Source: Nitrososphaerota archaeon (GTDB lineage Archaea > Thermoproteota > Nitrososphaeria > Nitrososphaerales > Gagatemarchaeaceae). Taken from it: a stretch of DNA of 64,000 nucleotides. A model generated the notes under the pieces. That model was not told the origin of the DNA and made no database searches. It worked only from the letters and a program-made list of their open reading frames with translations. This document shows positions 43,692 through 52,564 of the stretch, piece after piece; the stretch's first letter is position 1; each line of letters opens with the position of its first letter. The stretch spans positions 90,011 through 154,010 of the forward strand of contig JAFLYY010000002.1 in NCBI GenBank assembly GCA_029785825.1. Direction: 5' to 3'. The position numbers and the translations under genes were made by a program.

Positions 43692-43984
43692 CCACCAAGC
43701 CCAGACGGGAAGAGAGAGGACAAGCTGCTATGAATTGCCCAAGGTGTGGTGCTGAGTTGATAGTCCGTAAGAACGGGTATGGTGATATCCATGGGGATTT
43801 GGCAATCATCCACCTATTGAGTCATCTCGTCGAAGACGGAACGACCCCCACGCAAGGAGTCCGACCTGAAATGAATATTCTTTGCTTGCTGTTGGGGCAC
43901 CAATGCAGGGTCGGTTGGTTCGGCGGTTTGAATTGTTGCTACCGTTGCGGGGCAGCCATAAGCCAGAACAGGGGTCCAAAATGA
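43688..43984 (+). CDS. Zinc-ribbon protein
   Basis: A 98-residue protein with NCPRCGAELIVR at residues 16-27 and CCYRCGAAI near residue 85, a ribbon interrupted by a helical insert. It overlaps the next gene by 4 nt. Confidence 0.6.
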   Translation: MTTKPRREERGQAAMNCPRCGAELIVRKNGYGDIHGDLAIIHLLSHLVEDGTTPTQGVRPEMNILCLLLGHQCRVGWFGGLNCCYRCGAAISQNRGPK

Positions 43985-44097
43985 CCCAGAACGCCCCAGC
44001 ACAAGTAGCAAGTCCCCCGACATTGCCCGAACCAGAGATTCGATTCGGTGTGCCCTTGGGGGAATGGTTGTGTGAAGGAGGAGATTACAGGTGGTAG
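43981..44097 (+). CDS. 38-residue peptide
   Basis: A short proline-rich frame overlapping both neighbours by 4 to 7 nt. The tight packing supports it; nothing else is known. Confidence 0.45.
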   Translation: MTQNAPAQVASPPTLPEPEIRFGVPLGEWLCEGGDYRW

Positions 44098-44294
44098 CCC
44101 CGACTGCACCGAAACTTGCAGTCCGAAAGGATGCACCATGCTGGTGCGGCTGTAAAGAAGGTCGAACAACTTCGTGTGTTTGCATCTACTACAATCATTT
44201 TCATGGAAACAGACTAGCCAAACAAAAAGCGCCCCCAAGAAATCGGGCAGTGATGACTCCAAGAGAAGCAAGAGAAAGAGGTTTGATGCCATGA
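44091..44294 (+). CDS. Small cysteine-rich protein
   Basis: A 67-residue protein starting with GTG. CWCGCKEGRTTSCVC resembles the small SWIM-like or SEC-C-like zinc motifs that bind DNA or protein. The end is basic. Confidence 0.5.
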   Translation: MVAPTAPKLAVRKDAPCWCGCKEGRTTSCVCIYYNHFHGNRLAKQKAPPRNRAVMTPREARERGLMP

Positions 44295-44644
44295 AATCCA
44301 CCAAAACAGACAGTAGACAAGTTTCAGCGCCCAGCCTGAAGGACGCAATTGAAGCAGAGGCGAAATGGGCGGATTTGCTGGCTGAATCACGAAGCCAAAA
44401 GGATTGGGCTTTGATAGCAGGCCTCAAACAACACTCGAAGCGGCTAAGAAGCCTCGAAGCCCAGAGCCATGAAGGACCCCGCGCAATCGAACTCTTGAAA
44501 GAAGTCGAGCCATTCCTCAGGTGGTGGTGTGACATCCGCGCAGGGTCGCACATCAAGTTCGACGTCGAGGCGTTCAGGGCGAAGTTAGGGGCGTTCCTTT
44601 CGGAAATCGACGCGCAGCCCACGGAGGAGATGGACGCGAGATGA
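44291..44644 (+). CDS. Helical orphan protein
   Basis: A 117-residue, fully helical protein with a tryptophan-rich EVEPFLRWWCDIRAG segment. It overlaps both neighbours by 4 nt. No family is recognised. Confidence 0.6.
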   Translation: MKSTKTDSRQVSAPSLKDAIEAEAKWADLLAESRSQKDWALIAGLKQHSKRLRSLEAQSHEGPRAIELLKEVEPFLRWWCDIRAGSHIKFDVEAFRAKLGAFLSEIDAQPTEEMDAR

Positions 44645-44985
44645 GCGGGCGAACATTCACGGGCTTGCGGTTCTACTCTTGCGAGGGCGCTTTGGTGCTT
44701 GTCGGGCAAGATTCCGATGACGCGCCAATCTACGAATGCGCTTGGCACCATGAAAAATACGCCCTAAGGAACGGGCAATACGAGGAGACGCCATATTCGG
44801 AAAACTACCGCTGTATGAGGTGCGGCAACAGAGAGGTAAGCAGTTATTCAAGATGCCCCAACTGCGGGGGATCATTCTGCTACGAGGAATTGCCGCCTGA
44901 ATTGAAGCCAAATGCGGGGCGGCCCCCCGTTACCAGTGCCGAGGCCGGCCCCCGACTCGGCCCGGTTGAGGAGGCAGGCAGATGA
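44641..44985 (+). CDS. Zinc-ribbon protein
   Basis: A 114-residue protein with YRCMRCGNREVSSYSRCPNCGG (about residues 59-80), a complete zinc ribbon, and an extended proline-rich end. It overlaps both neighbours by 4 nt. Confidence 0.6.
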   Translation: MSGRTFTGLRFYSCEGALVLVGQDSDDAPIYECAWHHEKYALRNGQYEETPYSENYRCMRCGNREVSSYSRCPNCGGSFCYEELPPELKPNAGRPPVTSAEAGPRLGPVEEAGR

Positions 44986-45605
44986 CTACTCGGAACCGAC
45001 CATTACCCACAAAGAGGCACACGGGCAAAGACCTGAATTGCGGCACTATCATTGACCGGTCAACGCTCCGAGAAGCGGAAGTGAAGGCAGGAGCCTCCTC
45101 CTTCAAGGTTGTGTTCAAGCTGGGCGGAAAGGTGACCGGCTCGAAATCTACCAAGGACCGAGGAGAGGCTGAACTATGGAGGTCAGGATGGATCGGGTAC
45201 GGTATACTCCCATACGGAGTTCCGTCATTCGGGGCTCCCGGGATATGCAGCAAGTGCGGACAAGGAGACCTGGGGAACAAGATCAACGCCAGGGTCTGCG
45301 CGGGGTGTGGGTGGTCCTTCGGGCTCTGTAAGTGCACCCCTATGAATGAAGTTCCAAGGTGCCCCGCGTGCAAGCGCGACCTTCCGGTGGTGGCAGGGTA
45401 CTGCCCCTACTGTGGAACACCTCTCAACTCCACGAAGGATGACGGCCCCACGAGGCATCTGATGTTCCCTGGACGGCGCGTCAATGTGTCCCCTACGCGT
45501 GTCCTTGCAACCCAGGGGAGGCCCTCCAGTAACATGGGCCGCGCACGCCTGGCAACAGTTAGCGGAGTCTACAGTAGGGACGCGAAGGCAAGGAGCTGGA
45601 AATGA
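44982..45605 (+). CDS. Double zinc-ribbon protein
   Basis: A 207-residue protein. CSKCGQ...CAGCGW and CPACKR...CPYCGT (about residues 89-150) form a tandem double zinc ribbon. Such domains often sit in membrane- or complex-bound scaffold proteins. The N-terminus is basic. It overlaps the next gene by 4 nt. Confidence 0.65.
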   Translation: MTTRNRPLPTKRHTGKDLNCGTIIDRSTLREAEVKAGASSFKVVFKLGGKVTGSKSTKDRGEAELWRSGWIGYGILPYGVPSFGAPGICSKCGQGDLGNKINARVCAGCGWSFGLCKCTPMNEVPRCPACKRDLPVVAGYCPYCGTPLNSTKDDGPTRHLMFPGRRVNVSPTRVLATQGRPSSNMGRARLATVSGVYSRDAKARSWK

Positions 45606-46075
45606 TGGCTGCAGCACCTGCGCCACCCGCCGCAAATTTGCAGGCGCATGCCTCGAATTCTTCGAAAACACGCTCAAAACCCACCCTCCGGGACTGTACC
45701 GCTGACCCTCATTACCACCTGCTCTGCGCAGCCACGGGCGGCAGGTTTGACAAAGGCTCCTACGACAAGGAGAACGAGATCTTCGTCTGGGACAGCAACG
45801 ATATGCACGAGCACTCCTTCAGCCCGTTCTACCCCTCCGACTACGGCCGGTGGAGGAGCCGGCTCAACCCAAATGTTACGCTCGACGAGTCAGTAGAAAC
45901 CTGCAAGACGTACACTGTCTGCATCGGGGGCATGTACATCGAGCGCACAGTACGCGCCCCGATCGACTTCACCGTCATCGCCCACGGGGCACCAGAGTAC
46001 ATCGCATACCCGCACGTCAGCAACCCATCAGTGCTTTTAGCTCTAATCGGAACTGCAGAAGTGACAAAACAATGA
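45602..46075 (+). CDS. Orphan protein with leucine tail, right cluster
   Basis: A 157-residue protein of no recognised family. Near the end it has SNPSVLLALI followed by GTAEVTKQ, a clear copy of the shared tail. The body is beta-rich with many Tyr residues. Its stop overlaps the next start. Confidence 0.7.
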   Translation: MMAAAPAPPAANLQAHASNSSKTRSKPTLRDCTADPHYHLLCAATGGRFDKGSYDKENEIFVWDSNDMHEHSFSPFYPSDYGRWRSRLNPNVTLDESVETCKTYTVCIGGMYIERTVRAPIDFTVIAHGAPEYIAYPHVSNPSVLLALIGTAEVTKQ

Positions 46076-46668
46076 ACTGCCAGTGGTGCCACATGCGGTC
46101 GTCGTTTGTGACGAGGGTGAAGCGTGACGGCGGGTTCATCAGCGTCGAATGCCCCCACTGCGCACGGTCGTCATTCGTGGTCAATCTTGCCGCCCCGCGC
46201 CGCGACGACATACAAAGGCTCGCGAAGACGAAGTACTTCGCCCTGAGCCAGGTTGAAAAGGACTCGCTTGCAGAGCTGATGCGCGCCACCAACGGCATTC
46301 ATGGGGACATTACGTTCGTCAACGCAGGCAGCGACCAGTTAATGTTCACCAGCGTCGGGCGCGGGATAGTCATATTCCACTTCTCACAAGCCAAGGCATA
46401 TGCAGTAGCGCCATTGTACACCTCCATGGAGTTCGACCTGTCGGACCTGGCCGCAAAGAACGTACCGACCAAGACGATGCCCAACAAGAGGGAGCTCGCA
46501 GAAGCGATGTCGACCCTGCTGGAACGGGCCCAGAAGCTCGTATCAGAAGCTACAAACGACCGGCCTACACGGCCCACGATCACACAGAAGTGTGTCCAGA
46601 ACCCCGCGGTCCTCACACAGTTGATAGACCTTGCCGTCCCGAGAAGCAGGAGGGCAAGACCATCATGA
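46072..46668 (+). CDS. Zinc-knuckle orphan with leucine tail, right cluster
   Basis: A 198-residue protein. The N-terminus carries CQWCHM and CPHCARS, a zinc ribbon. The tail QNPAVLTQLI is followed by a basic 13-residue extension. The ATG at 46072 overlaps the previous stop. Confidence 0.7.
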   Translation: MNCQWCHMRSSFVTRVKRDGGFISVECPHCARSSFVVNLAAPRRDDIQRLAKTKYFALSQVEKDSLAELMRATNGIHGDITFVNAGSDQLMFTSVGRGIVIFHFSQAKAYAVAPLYTSMEFDLSDLAAKNVPTKTMPNKRELAEAMSTLLERAQKLVSEATNDRPTRPTITQKCVQNPAVLTQLIDLAVPRSRRARPS

Positions 46669-46850
46669 TCCCAATTTGGTCCATGTCCAGTCTCAAGAGA
46701 CAGCAGGAAGAGGCGCACGTCGTCCCAGACGGCTCTGTCATACTCCCCTGCGGGTGCATCATAATGAAAGACGGCTCCAAGATAACATGCCGAGACCACA
46801 AGTCAAACAGCGGACGCAAGCCCATAATGGAGTCGACACAACCCGCATGA
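46665..46850 (+). CDS. Small protein with CGC motif
   Basis: A 61-residue protein. LPCGCIIMKDGSKITCRDH may bind a metal. The ATG overlaps the previous stop. Confidence 0.55.
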   Translation: MIPIWSMSSLKRQQEEAHVVPDGSVILPCGCIIMKDGSKITCRDHKSNSGRKPIMESTQPA

Positions 46851-46885
46851 CCACCAACGACCACCTCAAGGAGTACAGATACTGA
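46847..46885 (+). CDS. Possible 12-residue peptide
   Basis: A very short frame that overlaps the previous stop as ATGA and ends directly before the next ATG. It is listed only because it fits the packing of the operon. Confidence 0.25.
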   Translation: MTTNDHLKEYRY

Positions 46886-47071
46886 ATGCCGGAAACACCA
46901 TGGGGATGGATAATCGCCAGCCAGCTAGTAATCTCGTTGTCCATAGCAGCCCTGGTACTCGGGATAGTCTACAACAACATGCTGCTGTCGTGGTTCGGCA
47001 TCTTCCCGATCTTCATGATCATGGCAATTATGCTCAGCGACGATCAGGGACGGACAAGACACCATGAATAA
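46886..47071 (+). CDS. Small membrane protein
   Basis: A 61-residue protein with two membrane segments at about residues 8-27 and 31-50. It overlaps the next gene by 8 nt. Confidence 0.55.
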   Translation: MPETPWGWIIASQLVISLSIAALVLGIVYNNMLLSWFGIFPIFMIMAIMLSDDQGRTRHHE

Positions 47072-47519
47072 ACAACAGCCACCAGCCCCGGGCACCCACA
47101 CAAAACCAATGCTGGCATTCGGATACTCACTCATCGGTGGGATCACCACCCTCATCATCGAAATTTTCGCCCTCACCTCCCTCACAACACGCACCTACGG
47201 CTTCAACACACTCCCACCCCCCGCCAAAACACCCATCGCCCTATTCTTCCTACTCGGCACCGCCAGCAGCATCATGATCATCTACGGCGCCACCCTCCAA
47301 AACTCCACCGACCAACACAAAATAAGAACAGGCTCCATACTGATCATCACATTCACCATCCTAGCAGCCCCAGGCTCCCTCTACGGCTTCTTCATAGGCG
47401 GACCCTGCACCACAATAGGAGGACTAATAGGACTCACATGGAAACCAACAACCACACCAAAACAACAACCCACAAGCACCAACACCACCCAACCACAGAA
47501 CCTACAACACCACCACTAA
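47064..47519 (+). CDS. Four-segment membrane protein in C-rich codons
   Basis: A 151-residue protein with membrane segments at about residues 14-34, 51-70, 87-104 and 107-124 and a Thr/Gln/His-rich end. Codons are extremely C-rich and G-poor, far from those of chromosomal neighbours but like the end of the left cluster. It is the last gene of the right cluster. Confidence 0.55.
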   Translation: MNKQQPPAPGTHTKPMLAFGYSLIGGITTLIIEIFALTSLTTRTYGFNTLPPPAKTPIALFFLLGTASSIMIIYGATLQNSTDQHKIRTGSILIITFTILAAPGSLYGFFIGGPCTTIGGLIGLTWKPTTTPKQQPTSTNTTQPQNLQHHH

Positions 47520-48039
47520 CTACAACTACTACAGGTAACACCCATAGGAGAGGAGTACTACACCATACACCGATAATGAACACATAAAAAAGTACTACTA
47601 CTAATACTCTATCCGCAACGTATTATGGGAATATAGATGCCAAAGTGTCTTTACTCACAGATGGCTGTCCATCTTGGCATCTTTGCGCACTATCTCTGGT
47701 CTCTCTATCGACTTGATTTGATGAAAGGAGTTCATTTTGGGGTATTTTGGTTCTTTCTGGAAATGGTTTAAATTTTAATCTGTACTGGAAAGCATTTTAT
47801 GGTTTGCCTCCTTGAAACAAGACTGTTTCGGGTCTATTGAGTGAATGGGGGTAGAGCCAGGCGGTATTGGTTCAAATTGGTTTAGAATAAGATTGAAATT
47901 TGTAGTTTAGGTTAGACCCCTCATCCTCTATTAGGATCTATGCTTACACATGGCAGGCTCTGATTTGGTTGGTCGATCTTCAGGTGTTTAATATTAAATC
48001 GTCCTAAGTTCAAGTGGGCTGGGTGAAACTTTGAGGAGA
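47520..48039. other. Non-coding boundary, AT-rich
   Basis: About 520 nt without a gene. It holds T-rich runs after 47690 and a TATA-like TTTAATATTAAA at 47987-47998 that probably serves the gene at 48040. The base composition differs sharply from the C-rich cluster end. Confidence 0.45.
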
Positions 48040-48486
48040 ATGCCAAAGGAGGTGGAACGGAGGATTGAAAGCATCGTTTCACAGATGTTTCGTAGTGATA
48101 AGCATTATGCGGTAATCGCGCCTGGGATTTCAAGTTTTGGAATGCTGTATGAAATCGAGGTTATTGATCGCAGTGAAAGCTTCTTCCTATACATGTGTGG
48201 AAGAAAGTGGCAGATATTCAGAGACAGGGAAAACTTCAATCGAGAAGTTAAGCAATATGAACGATATGTCCACTACAGAAATAGGAGCGACCAGTATCTT
48301 TCTTGGATTGAGGGTCGCATACCGGTCAGTCAGATTGTGTGGGAAGGCAGCGGTGCCGCTCATGCCCTATTGAATTCGATGATTGGGAGTTGGAGAGCTA
48401 ATTTCATGCCGAGAGAAGATTTCTACGCATATGTTGATGCAGCTCTCCAGCAGATGAGGTCAGAAAGCACTATCCTCGCAGTGTAG
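48040..48486 (+). CDS. Orphan protein, 148 residues
   Basis: An alpha/beta protein in AT-richer codons than its neighbours. The ATG at 48040 is preceded by GAGGAGA. Residues 30-60 are a beta sheet (HYAVIAPGISSFGMLYEIEVI). No family is recognised. Confidence 0.55.
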   Translation: MPKEVERRIESIVSQMFRSDKHYAVIAPGISSFGMLYEIEVIDRSESFFLYMCGRKWQIFRDRENFNREVKQYERYVHYRNRSDQYLSWIEGRIPVSQIVWEGSGAAHALLNSMIGSWRANFMPREDFYAYVDAALQQMRSESTILAV

Positions 48487-48551
48487 TAAGCGATGGGGGA
48501 ATCCTTCCCCCCAGTTGTCTGAGGTTCAGGGGTGGGAAGTCGCTAGCCCCG

Positions 48552-48764
48552 ATGTCCAAGACGGGTGCAGCACCCAAGAGTCCGGCGCCACCTAACAAGA
48601 CCATCCATCTGTTAGGGTTCGGTTTGGAATCAACAGGAATGATCCTGGCACTTGTGAAAGCCAGCTTGCTTGTAAAGACTCGCGAAAGAACATACCGTAT
48701 AATAGATCCCATGGTCAAGGAGGCAATGGCGTCTGAAGTCGACGGAAACCAAAGGGGGCCCTAG
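48552..48764 (+). CDS. Small orphan protein
   Basis: A 70-residue protein with a hydrophobic helical middle (IHLLGFGLESTGMILALVKASLL). It may lie at the membrane. No family is recognised. Confidence 0.4.
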   Translation: MSKTGAAPKSPAPPNKTIHLLGFGLESTGMILALVKASLLVKTRERTYRIIDPMVKEAMASEVDGNQRGP

Positions 48765-48854
48765 TAGCTAGGGGGTGCGCTAGTTGTCCAGGTGCCAGTG
48801 GTGGTTAGTGGGGTGGTGTGTGGTGGCTTAAGAAGAATGTAGTGCTTCATTTAG

Positions 48855-50099
48855 GTGCGAGCGAGGAGGAGGATTCCGTCTGTGAAGGGGGGTATTTCTG
48901 TGGTTGTGGATTATCCGAGGGGGCAGCCGGGTGCTTTGGCGGTTCTGATTCCGGGGTATCTGGATTCGAAGGATTATCATGGTTTGCGGGCGTTGGCGGA
49001 GGGGTTGTGTAGTGATGGTTATGCTGTTGTCAGGTTTGACCCGACGGGTACGTGGGGTAGTGCTGGGCGGATTGAGGATTATACGGTGACGCGGGTTCTT
49101 GAGGATGTGAGGACTGTGATAGATTATATGGTGAAGGGCAGGCTTATGCCTGTTCTTGTTGCTGGGCATAGTATGGGGGGTACGGAGGCGATCCTGTATG
49201 CCGCGAAGGACAAGCGGGTTGTTGACGTGATGGCGATAATGCCGTCGAATCGCCTTGCTGAGAGACGGGGATGGGCTAGGACGGGGGTGAGGGTTTCTGA
49301 GAGGGATTTGCCGCGCCGCCATGGCACGAGAATGTTCAGGGTGCCGGAGTCCTATATTGATGACAAGTCTAGGTATGATCTCTTGGGTGCTGTCAAGCAG
49401 GTCAAGGTGCCTATTGTCTTCATAGCTGGCGCCGATGATACGGTCTGTCCGCCAAAGGAGGTGGAGGAGATCTACAACAGTGCCAATGATCCGAAGTATT
49501 TTGCGGTGTTGCCTGGGGTCGACCATGATTACCGGCTGGATGTTAATGAAGCGGTCAAGGTGAGCGAGCAGATACTGCATCATAGCTTGGCGTTCGAACT
49601 GCTTCGGAATGCACGAGGGCAGAGTCCTGTTGAGCTGGTCAGGGACCTCTACTTCATGATGTGGCATTCGTTTCCTGATGTCCAATTGGAGGACGTTGTG
49701 AAGAGCTTCAAGGCGAAGGATGATATTGCCGGGACGCGGGAAGCACTGTCATACCTTGTGACATACTTCAAGGACTATCAAAGTGACGCGAATGTAATAG
49801 CAGATGTCATGGCGATAATCCTTGCCACGCAGTCCGAGCCGGCTGCAGGACCAGGAAGACTGCAATACAGGGCGGCTAAGCGGATGGTCGAAGCTATCAG
49901 AATGGCTCCTGATATAGCGCCTCTCAAGAACGCCAGCAAGCTTCTGGGCCGCTCATTCAAAGCAGGTGTGTATGACCGTGGCATCGAAGAGTTGGTGCAC
50001 TTTGCCGATAATGCTGAGGCGTATTTGACCAAGGTCAGCAAACAGGTAGGTCCATTGGTCAGCACTGAACTCGGGGCTCCGCCGCCTATTGAGAGATAG
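48855..50099 (+). CDS. Alpha/beta hydrolase with extra C-terminal domain
   Basis: A 414-residue protein starting with GTG about 27 nt after GGCTTAAG. The hydrolase core has GHSMGG (nucleophile Ser near residue 107), AGADDTVCP (Asp) and PGVDHDY (His), the complete triad of esterase-like alpha/beta hydrolases. Residues from about 255 to 414 form an added helical region of unknown role. The first 300 nt are unusually G-rich. The substrate is not known. Confidence 0.75.
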   Translation: MRARRRIPSVKGGISVVVDYPRGQPGALAVLIPGYLDSKDYHGLRALAEGLCSDGYAVVRFDPTGTWGSAGRIEDYTVTRVLEDVRTVIDYMVKGRLMPVLVAGHSMGGTEAILYAAKDKRVVDVMAIMPSNRLAERRGWARTGVRVSERDLPRRHGTRMFRVPESYIDDKSRYDLLGAVKQVKVPIVFIAGADDTVCPPKEVEEIYNSANDPKYFAVLPGVDHDYRLDVNEAVKVSEQILHHSLAFELLRNARGQSPVELVRDLYFMMWHSFPDVQLEDVVKSFKAKDDIAGTREALSYLVTYFKDYQSDANVIADVMAIILATQSEPAAGPGRLQYRAAKRMVEAIRMAPDIAPLKNASKLLGRSFKAGVYDRGIEELVHFADNAEAYLTKVSKQVGPLVSTELGAPPPIER

Positions 50100-50183
50100 G
50101 GCGCCGGCAAGACCTAGTAAGATCGTCATCGTGGTCTGTATTCTTGTCTGGTGTCGTTTTATTTTATCACTTAGTTGTAATGC

Positions 50184-50801
50184 ATGTCGGGGTACATAGT
50201 CTTCGGTGGGTGCCTTGGGTCCGGGAAGACTACTCTGGCAAGGCTGTTGGCGGAGCGGCTGAAGGCTGAGACTGTCATGGAAGATGTGGATGGGCATCCG
50301 TTGATAGACGATTTCTATAATGATCCTGCGGCATACTCGCTTCAGACTGAGATGATTTTTGTTGTAATGCACTATCATCAGATCATGAAGGGGGTAGATT
50401 CCGGCAAGTTCAACAAGGTGGTCGTGAGTGATTTGCTCTTTGATGGCGACGACGCCTATGCCAGGGCTGCACTTAAGGGCGATGACCTGGAGGCATTAAC
50501 AGGTCTCACATCCGAACTCAGAGGGCGGCTACCGAAGCCTGGTCTTGTTGTGTTCCTCCGGGCATCTACGGCGTTTTTGATGAAGACTTCACGGCTGAGA
50601 GGCAGGGACTATGAGAAGACGATGACCGTGGAGCATTTGGAGCGGATGAATTCTGCTTTTGACGAGTTCACGAAGTCCTACAACAGCGCACCGAAGGTGA
50701 TAGTTAATGCCGAAAAGATGTACGATATCGGGCACGGTGCTGCATGTTTGGAGCTAGAGAAGATCGTAAAACATGAGTTGGGGGTTGGCAGTATTGTCTG
50801 A
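50184..50801 (+). CDS. Deoxynucleoside-kinase-like P-loop protein, first copy
   Basis: A 205-residue protein with a P-loop GGCLGSGKTTLA, a DDFYNDPAAYSLQTEMIF segment and VVFLRASTAFLMKTSRLRGRDYE, which matches the LID and ERS-type region of the deoxynucleoside kinase family. Such enzymes phosphorylate nucleosides. The next gene is a tandem paralogue overlapping by 29 nt, so the two may form a heterodimer, as in some Lactobacillus kinases. That is inference. Confidence 0.75.
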   Translation: MSGYIVFGGCLGSGKTTLARLLAERLKAETVMEDVDGHPLIDDFYNDPAAYSLQTEMIFVVMHYHQIMKGVDSGKFNKVVVSDLLFDGDDAYARAALKGDDLEALTGLTSELRGRLPKPGLVVFLRASTAFLMKTSRLRGRDYEKTMTVEHLERMNSAFDEFTKSYNSAPKVIVNAEKMYDIGHGAACLELEKIVKHELGVGSIV

Positions 50802-51414
50802 TTACGTGGTAATAGGGGGTCCGTTGGCCTCTGGAAAGACGACCCTGGCCTGGCACCTTGCCGGTCAGACCGGTGCCAAGCTTCTCGCTGAGCGTTTTTC
50901 CGATCATCCCATTATCGAAGACTTCTATATGGACCCGAAGAGATATGCCCTTCAGGCCGAGATGATATTCACGATCATGCATTATCATGACATAGCAAAA
51001 GCCACCAAAGACGGAGACTTCAACGGTGCTGTCGTCAGTGACCTGTTTTTCGATGGTGTTGAAGCGTACACAGGTTACACACTTGCCCCTGGTGACAGGG
51101 ACCCATTCATGAAACTGTTCAGGCCTCTTCAGGCAAGGGCGCCGGTGCCAAGCATAGTCGTGTATCTTGACGCAAGCACGGAATTTCTCATGGACAGGGT
51201 AAAATGGAGGGGGCGAAAATACGAAATGCCCATAACATTTGAGTACCTAGACGGTGTGAACACGGCATTCAAGGAGTTCATCAAGACTTACAGGCGTGCG
51301 CCGACAATTACTGTAGACGCAGAGAAACTCTATGCCATGGGGGCTGAGCATGCAGCCAAGGTACTAGATGATATTATCAGTGAACGTGCCATCCGCTTAA
51401 AACAACAGGACTAG
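50773..51414 (+). CDS. Deoxynucleoside-kinase-like P-loop protein, second copy
   Basis: A 213-residue paralogue of the preceding gene. The P-loop GGPLASGKTTLA, EDFYMDPKRYALQAEMIF and DRVKWRGRKYE are conserved. The ATG at 50773 gives a 29-nt overlap; a TTG at 50794 would shorten it. Substrate unknown. Confidence 0.75.
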   Translation: MSWGLAVLSDYVVIGGPLASGKTTLAWHLAGQTGAKLLAERFSDHPIIEDFYMDPKRYALQAEMIFTIMHYHDIAKATKDGDFNGAVVSDLFFDGVEAYTGYTLAPGDRDPFMKLFRPLQARAPVPSIVVYLDASTEFLMDRVKWRGRKYEMPITFEYLDGVNTAFKEFIKTYRRAPTITVDAEKLYAMGAEHAAKVLDDIISERAIRLKQQD

Positions 51415-51415
51415 T

Positions 51416-51799
51416 TTGGGCGTGTTGACAGCTGTCAGAGTTTTCGTTAGAAGTGAGCTTGTCCTTGTAGACAAGTATGAGGTCGACATAGCCGTACCTA
51501 TCGGCCAGGCTTGGCATATGCCTCTTTACGAAAGAAAGGTGCATTACAGGAAGGAACGGATGCTTGATGCCAAGAGCAAGGCGGCGGTCCTTGAGGCGCA
51601 GCGTCTTGCAAGTGAGGTTGGATGCGAAGTCGATGTGATAGACGTCTCGGGCAGAAACTTTATGAGCAGGATGATCATGAACTCTATGTTTAAGATTGCC
51701 GATCTCCCCGCTATCACTGTGTGCGGAGAACATGTTGCCCGAGGGCTAAAACTTTCTCAGCCCCTAGTGGCGGCGCCAATGGCGCCATCACCTGCTTGA
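51416..51799 (+). CDS. Thioredoxin-like protein without redox cysteines
   Basis: A 127-residue protein starting with TTG next to the kinase pair. EAQRLASEVGCEVDVIDVSGRNFMSRMIMNSMFKIADLPAITVCGE shows the helix, strand and cis-proline order of the thioredoxin fold, but no CxxC lies at the active site. It is probably a binding protein rather than a redox enzyme. Confidence 0.5.
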   Translation: MGVLTAVRVFVRSELVLVDKYEVDIAVPIGQAWHMPLYERKVHYRKERMLDAKSKAAVLEAQRLASEVGCEVDVIDVSGRNFMSRMIMNSMFKIADLPAITVCGEHVARGLKLSQPLVAAPMAPSPA

Positions 51800-51838
51800 C
51801 CTTCTTTCCAACTAGCCGCGCTGTCATCAGTCACGGTG

Positions 51839-52564
51839 TCAATCCCGAAACTGTGGTTTAGAAGTCTCCAATGTTTCCATATACGGCCTTACCTTTGACC
51901 CCCATTGTTCTCGCAGAGTATATTCGTCAACACCGAATGCTTCGGCAGTCTGCTTTTGTGTCAATGCCATTGAATACAACCCGTAGGTCACGGCAGCGAA
52001 GAGCGTCCTGAGTCTGATACCCGAGGGATATCTTTTGGCAACAGCGGCAACATGCTTCGAGACTTCTACGTATGCTTCCTGAGGCAGCCCAAGTGATTGT
52101 ATGCCATGAAAGAGCTCACGAGATATGTTTGTAGCCGCAACTGTGACCTTCAGCCCGTCAGCCAGCTTGTACATCCCGTTGGTCAGGTCCATGGCTTTGA
52201 CTCCTGCGATTTCCGCGATCTCTTTAACCCTGTCGGCCTCGTGGTTCCTGCAGGCGAGCGCCAAAGCACAGGCAACGCCCCTTCGGTTGTTGGGCACTGC
52301 ATGTACGCCTAGTCCCTTGATGAAGTACAATATCGTTTCATCTATAACTATCTGCGGGGCATTGATGTCAGCTACGACCCTCTTCAGCCAGGTGTTCAAC
52401 ATGGACTTCGGGCTGTACTTTTGATCAAGTATTGCTAGCCGCTTCCACTCCTCTGGCATAGCGTATGTATATCCCATTACGCTTCCATTCGCCTGGTTCA
52501 ACGTTGGCCACCAGGTATAGCCATGAGCAGGCTCCTTGCTATTGATTCTGCCTTCGGGTCCCAC
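51839..52564 (-). CDS. TFB core (cyclin repeats) without its own zinc ribbon
   Basis: A 241-residue protein resembling the C-terminal core of archaeal transcription factor B, which bridges TBP, the promoter and RNA polymerase. Two cyclin-like repeats are seen, the second including ALTQKQTAEAFGVDEYTLREQW. The N-terminus reads GPEGRINS, like the GPEWRAF B-reader of normal TFB, but the zinc ribbon is missing. The start at 52564 overlaps the upstream gene by 67 nt; the ATG at 52477 is possible. It may be a specialised or inhibitory factor for the adjacent genes. Confidence 0.65.
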   Translation of the reverse strand: MGPEGRINSKEPAHGYTWWPTLNQANGSVMGYTYAMPEEWKRLAILDQKYSPKSMLNTWLKRVVADINAPQIVIDETILYFIKGLGVHAVPNNRRGVACALALACRNHEADRVKEIAEIAGVKAMDLTNGMYKLADGLKVTVAATNISRELFHGIQSLGLPQEAYVEVSKHVAAVAKRYPSGIRLRTLFAAVTYGLYSMALTQKQTAEAFGVDEYTLREQWGSKVRPYMETLETSKPQFRD

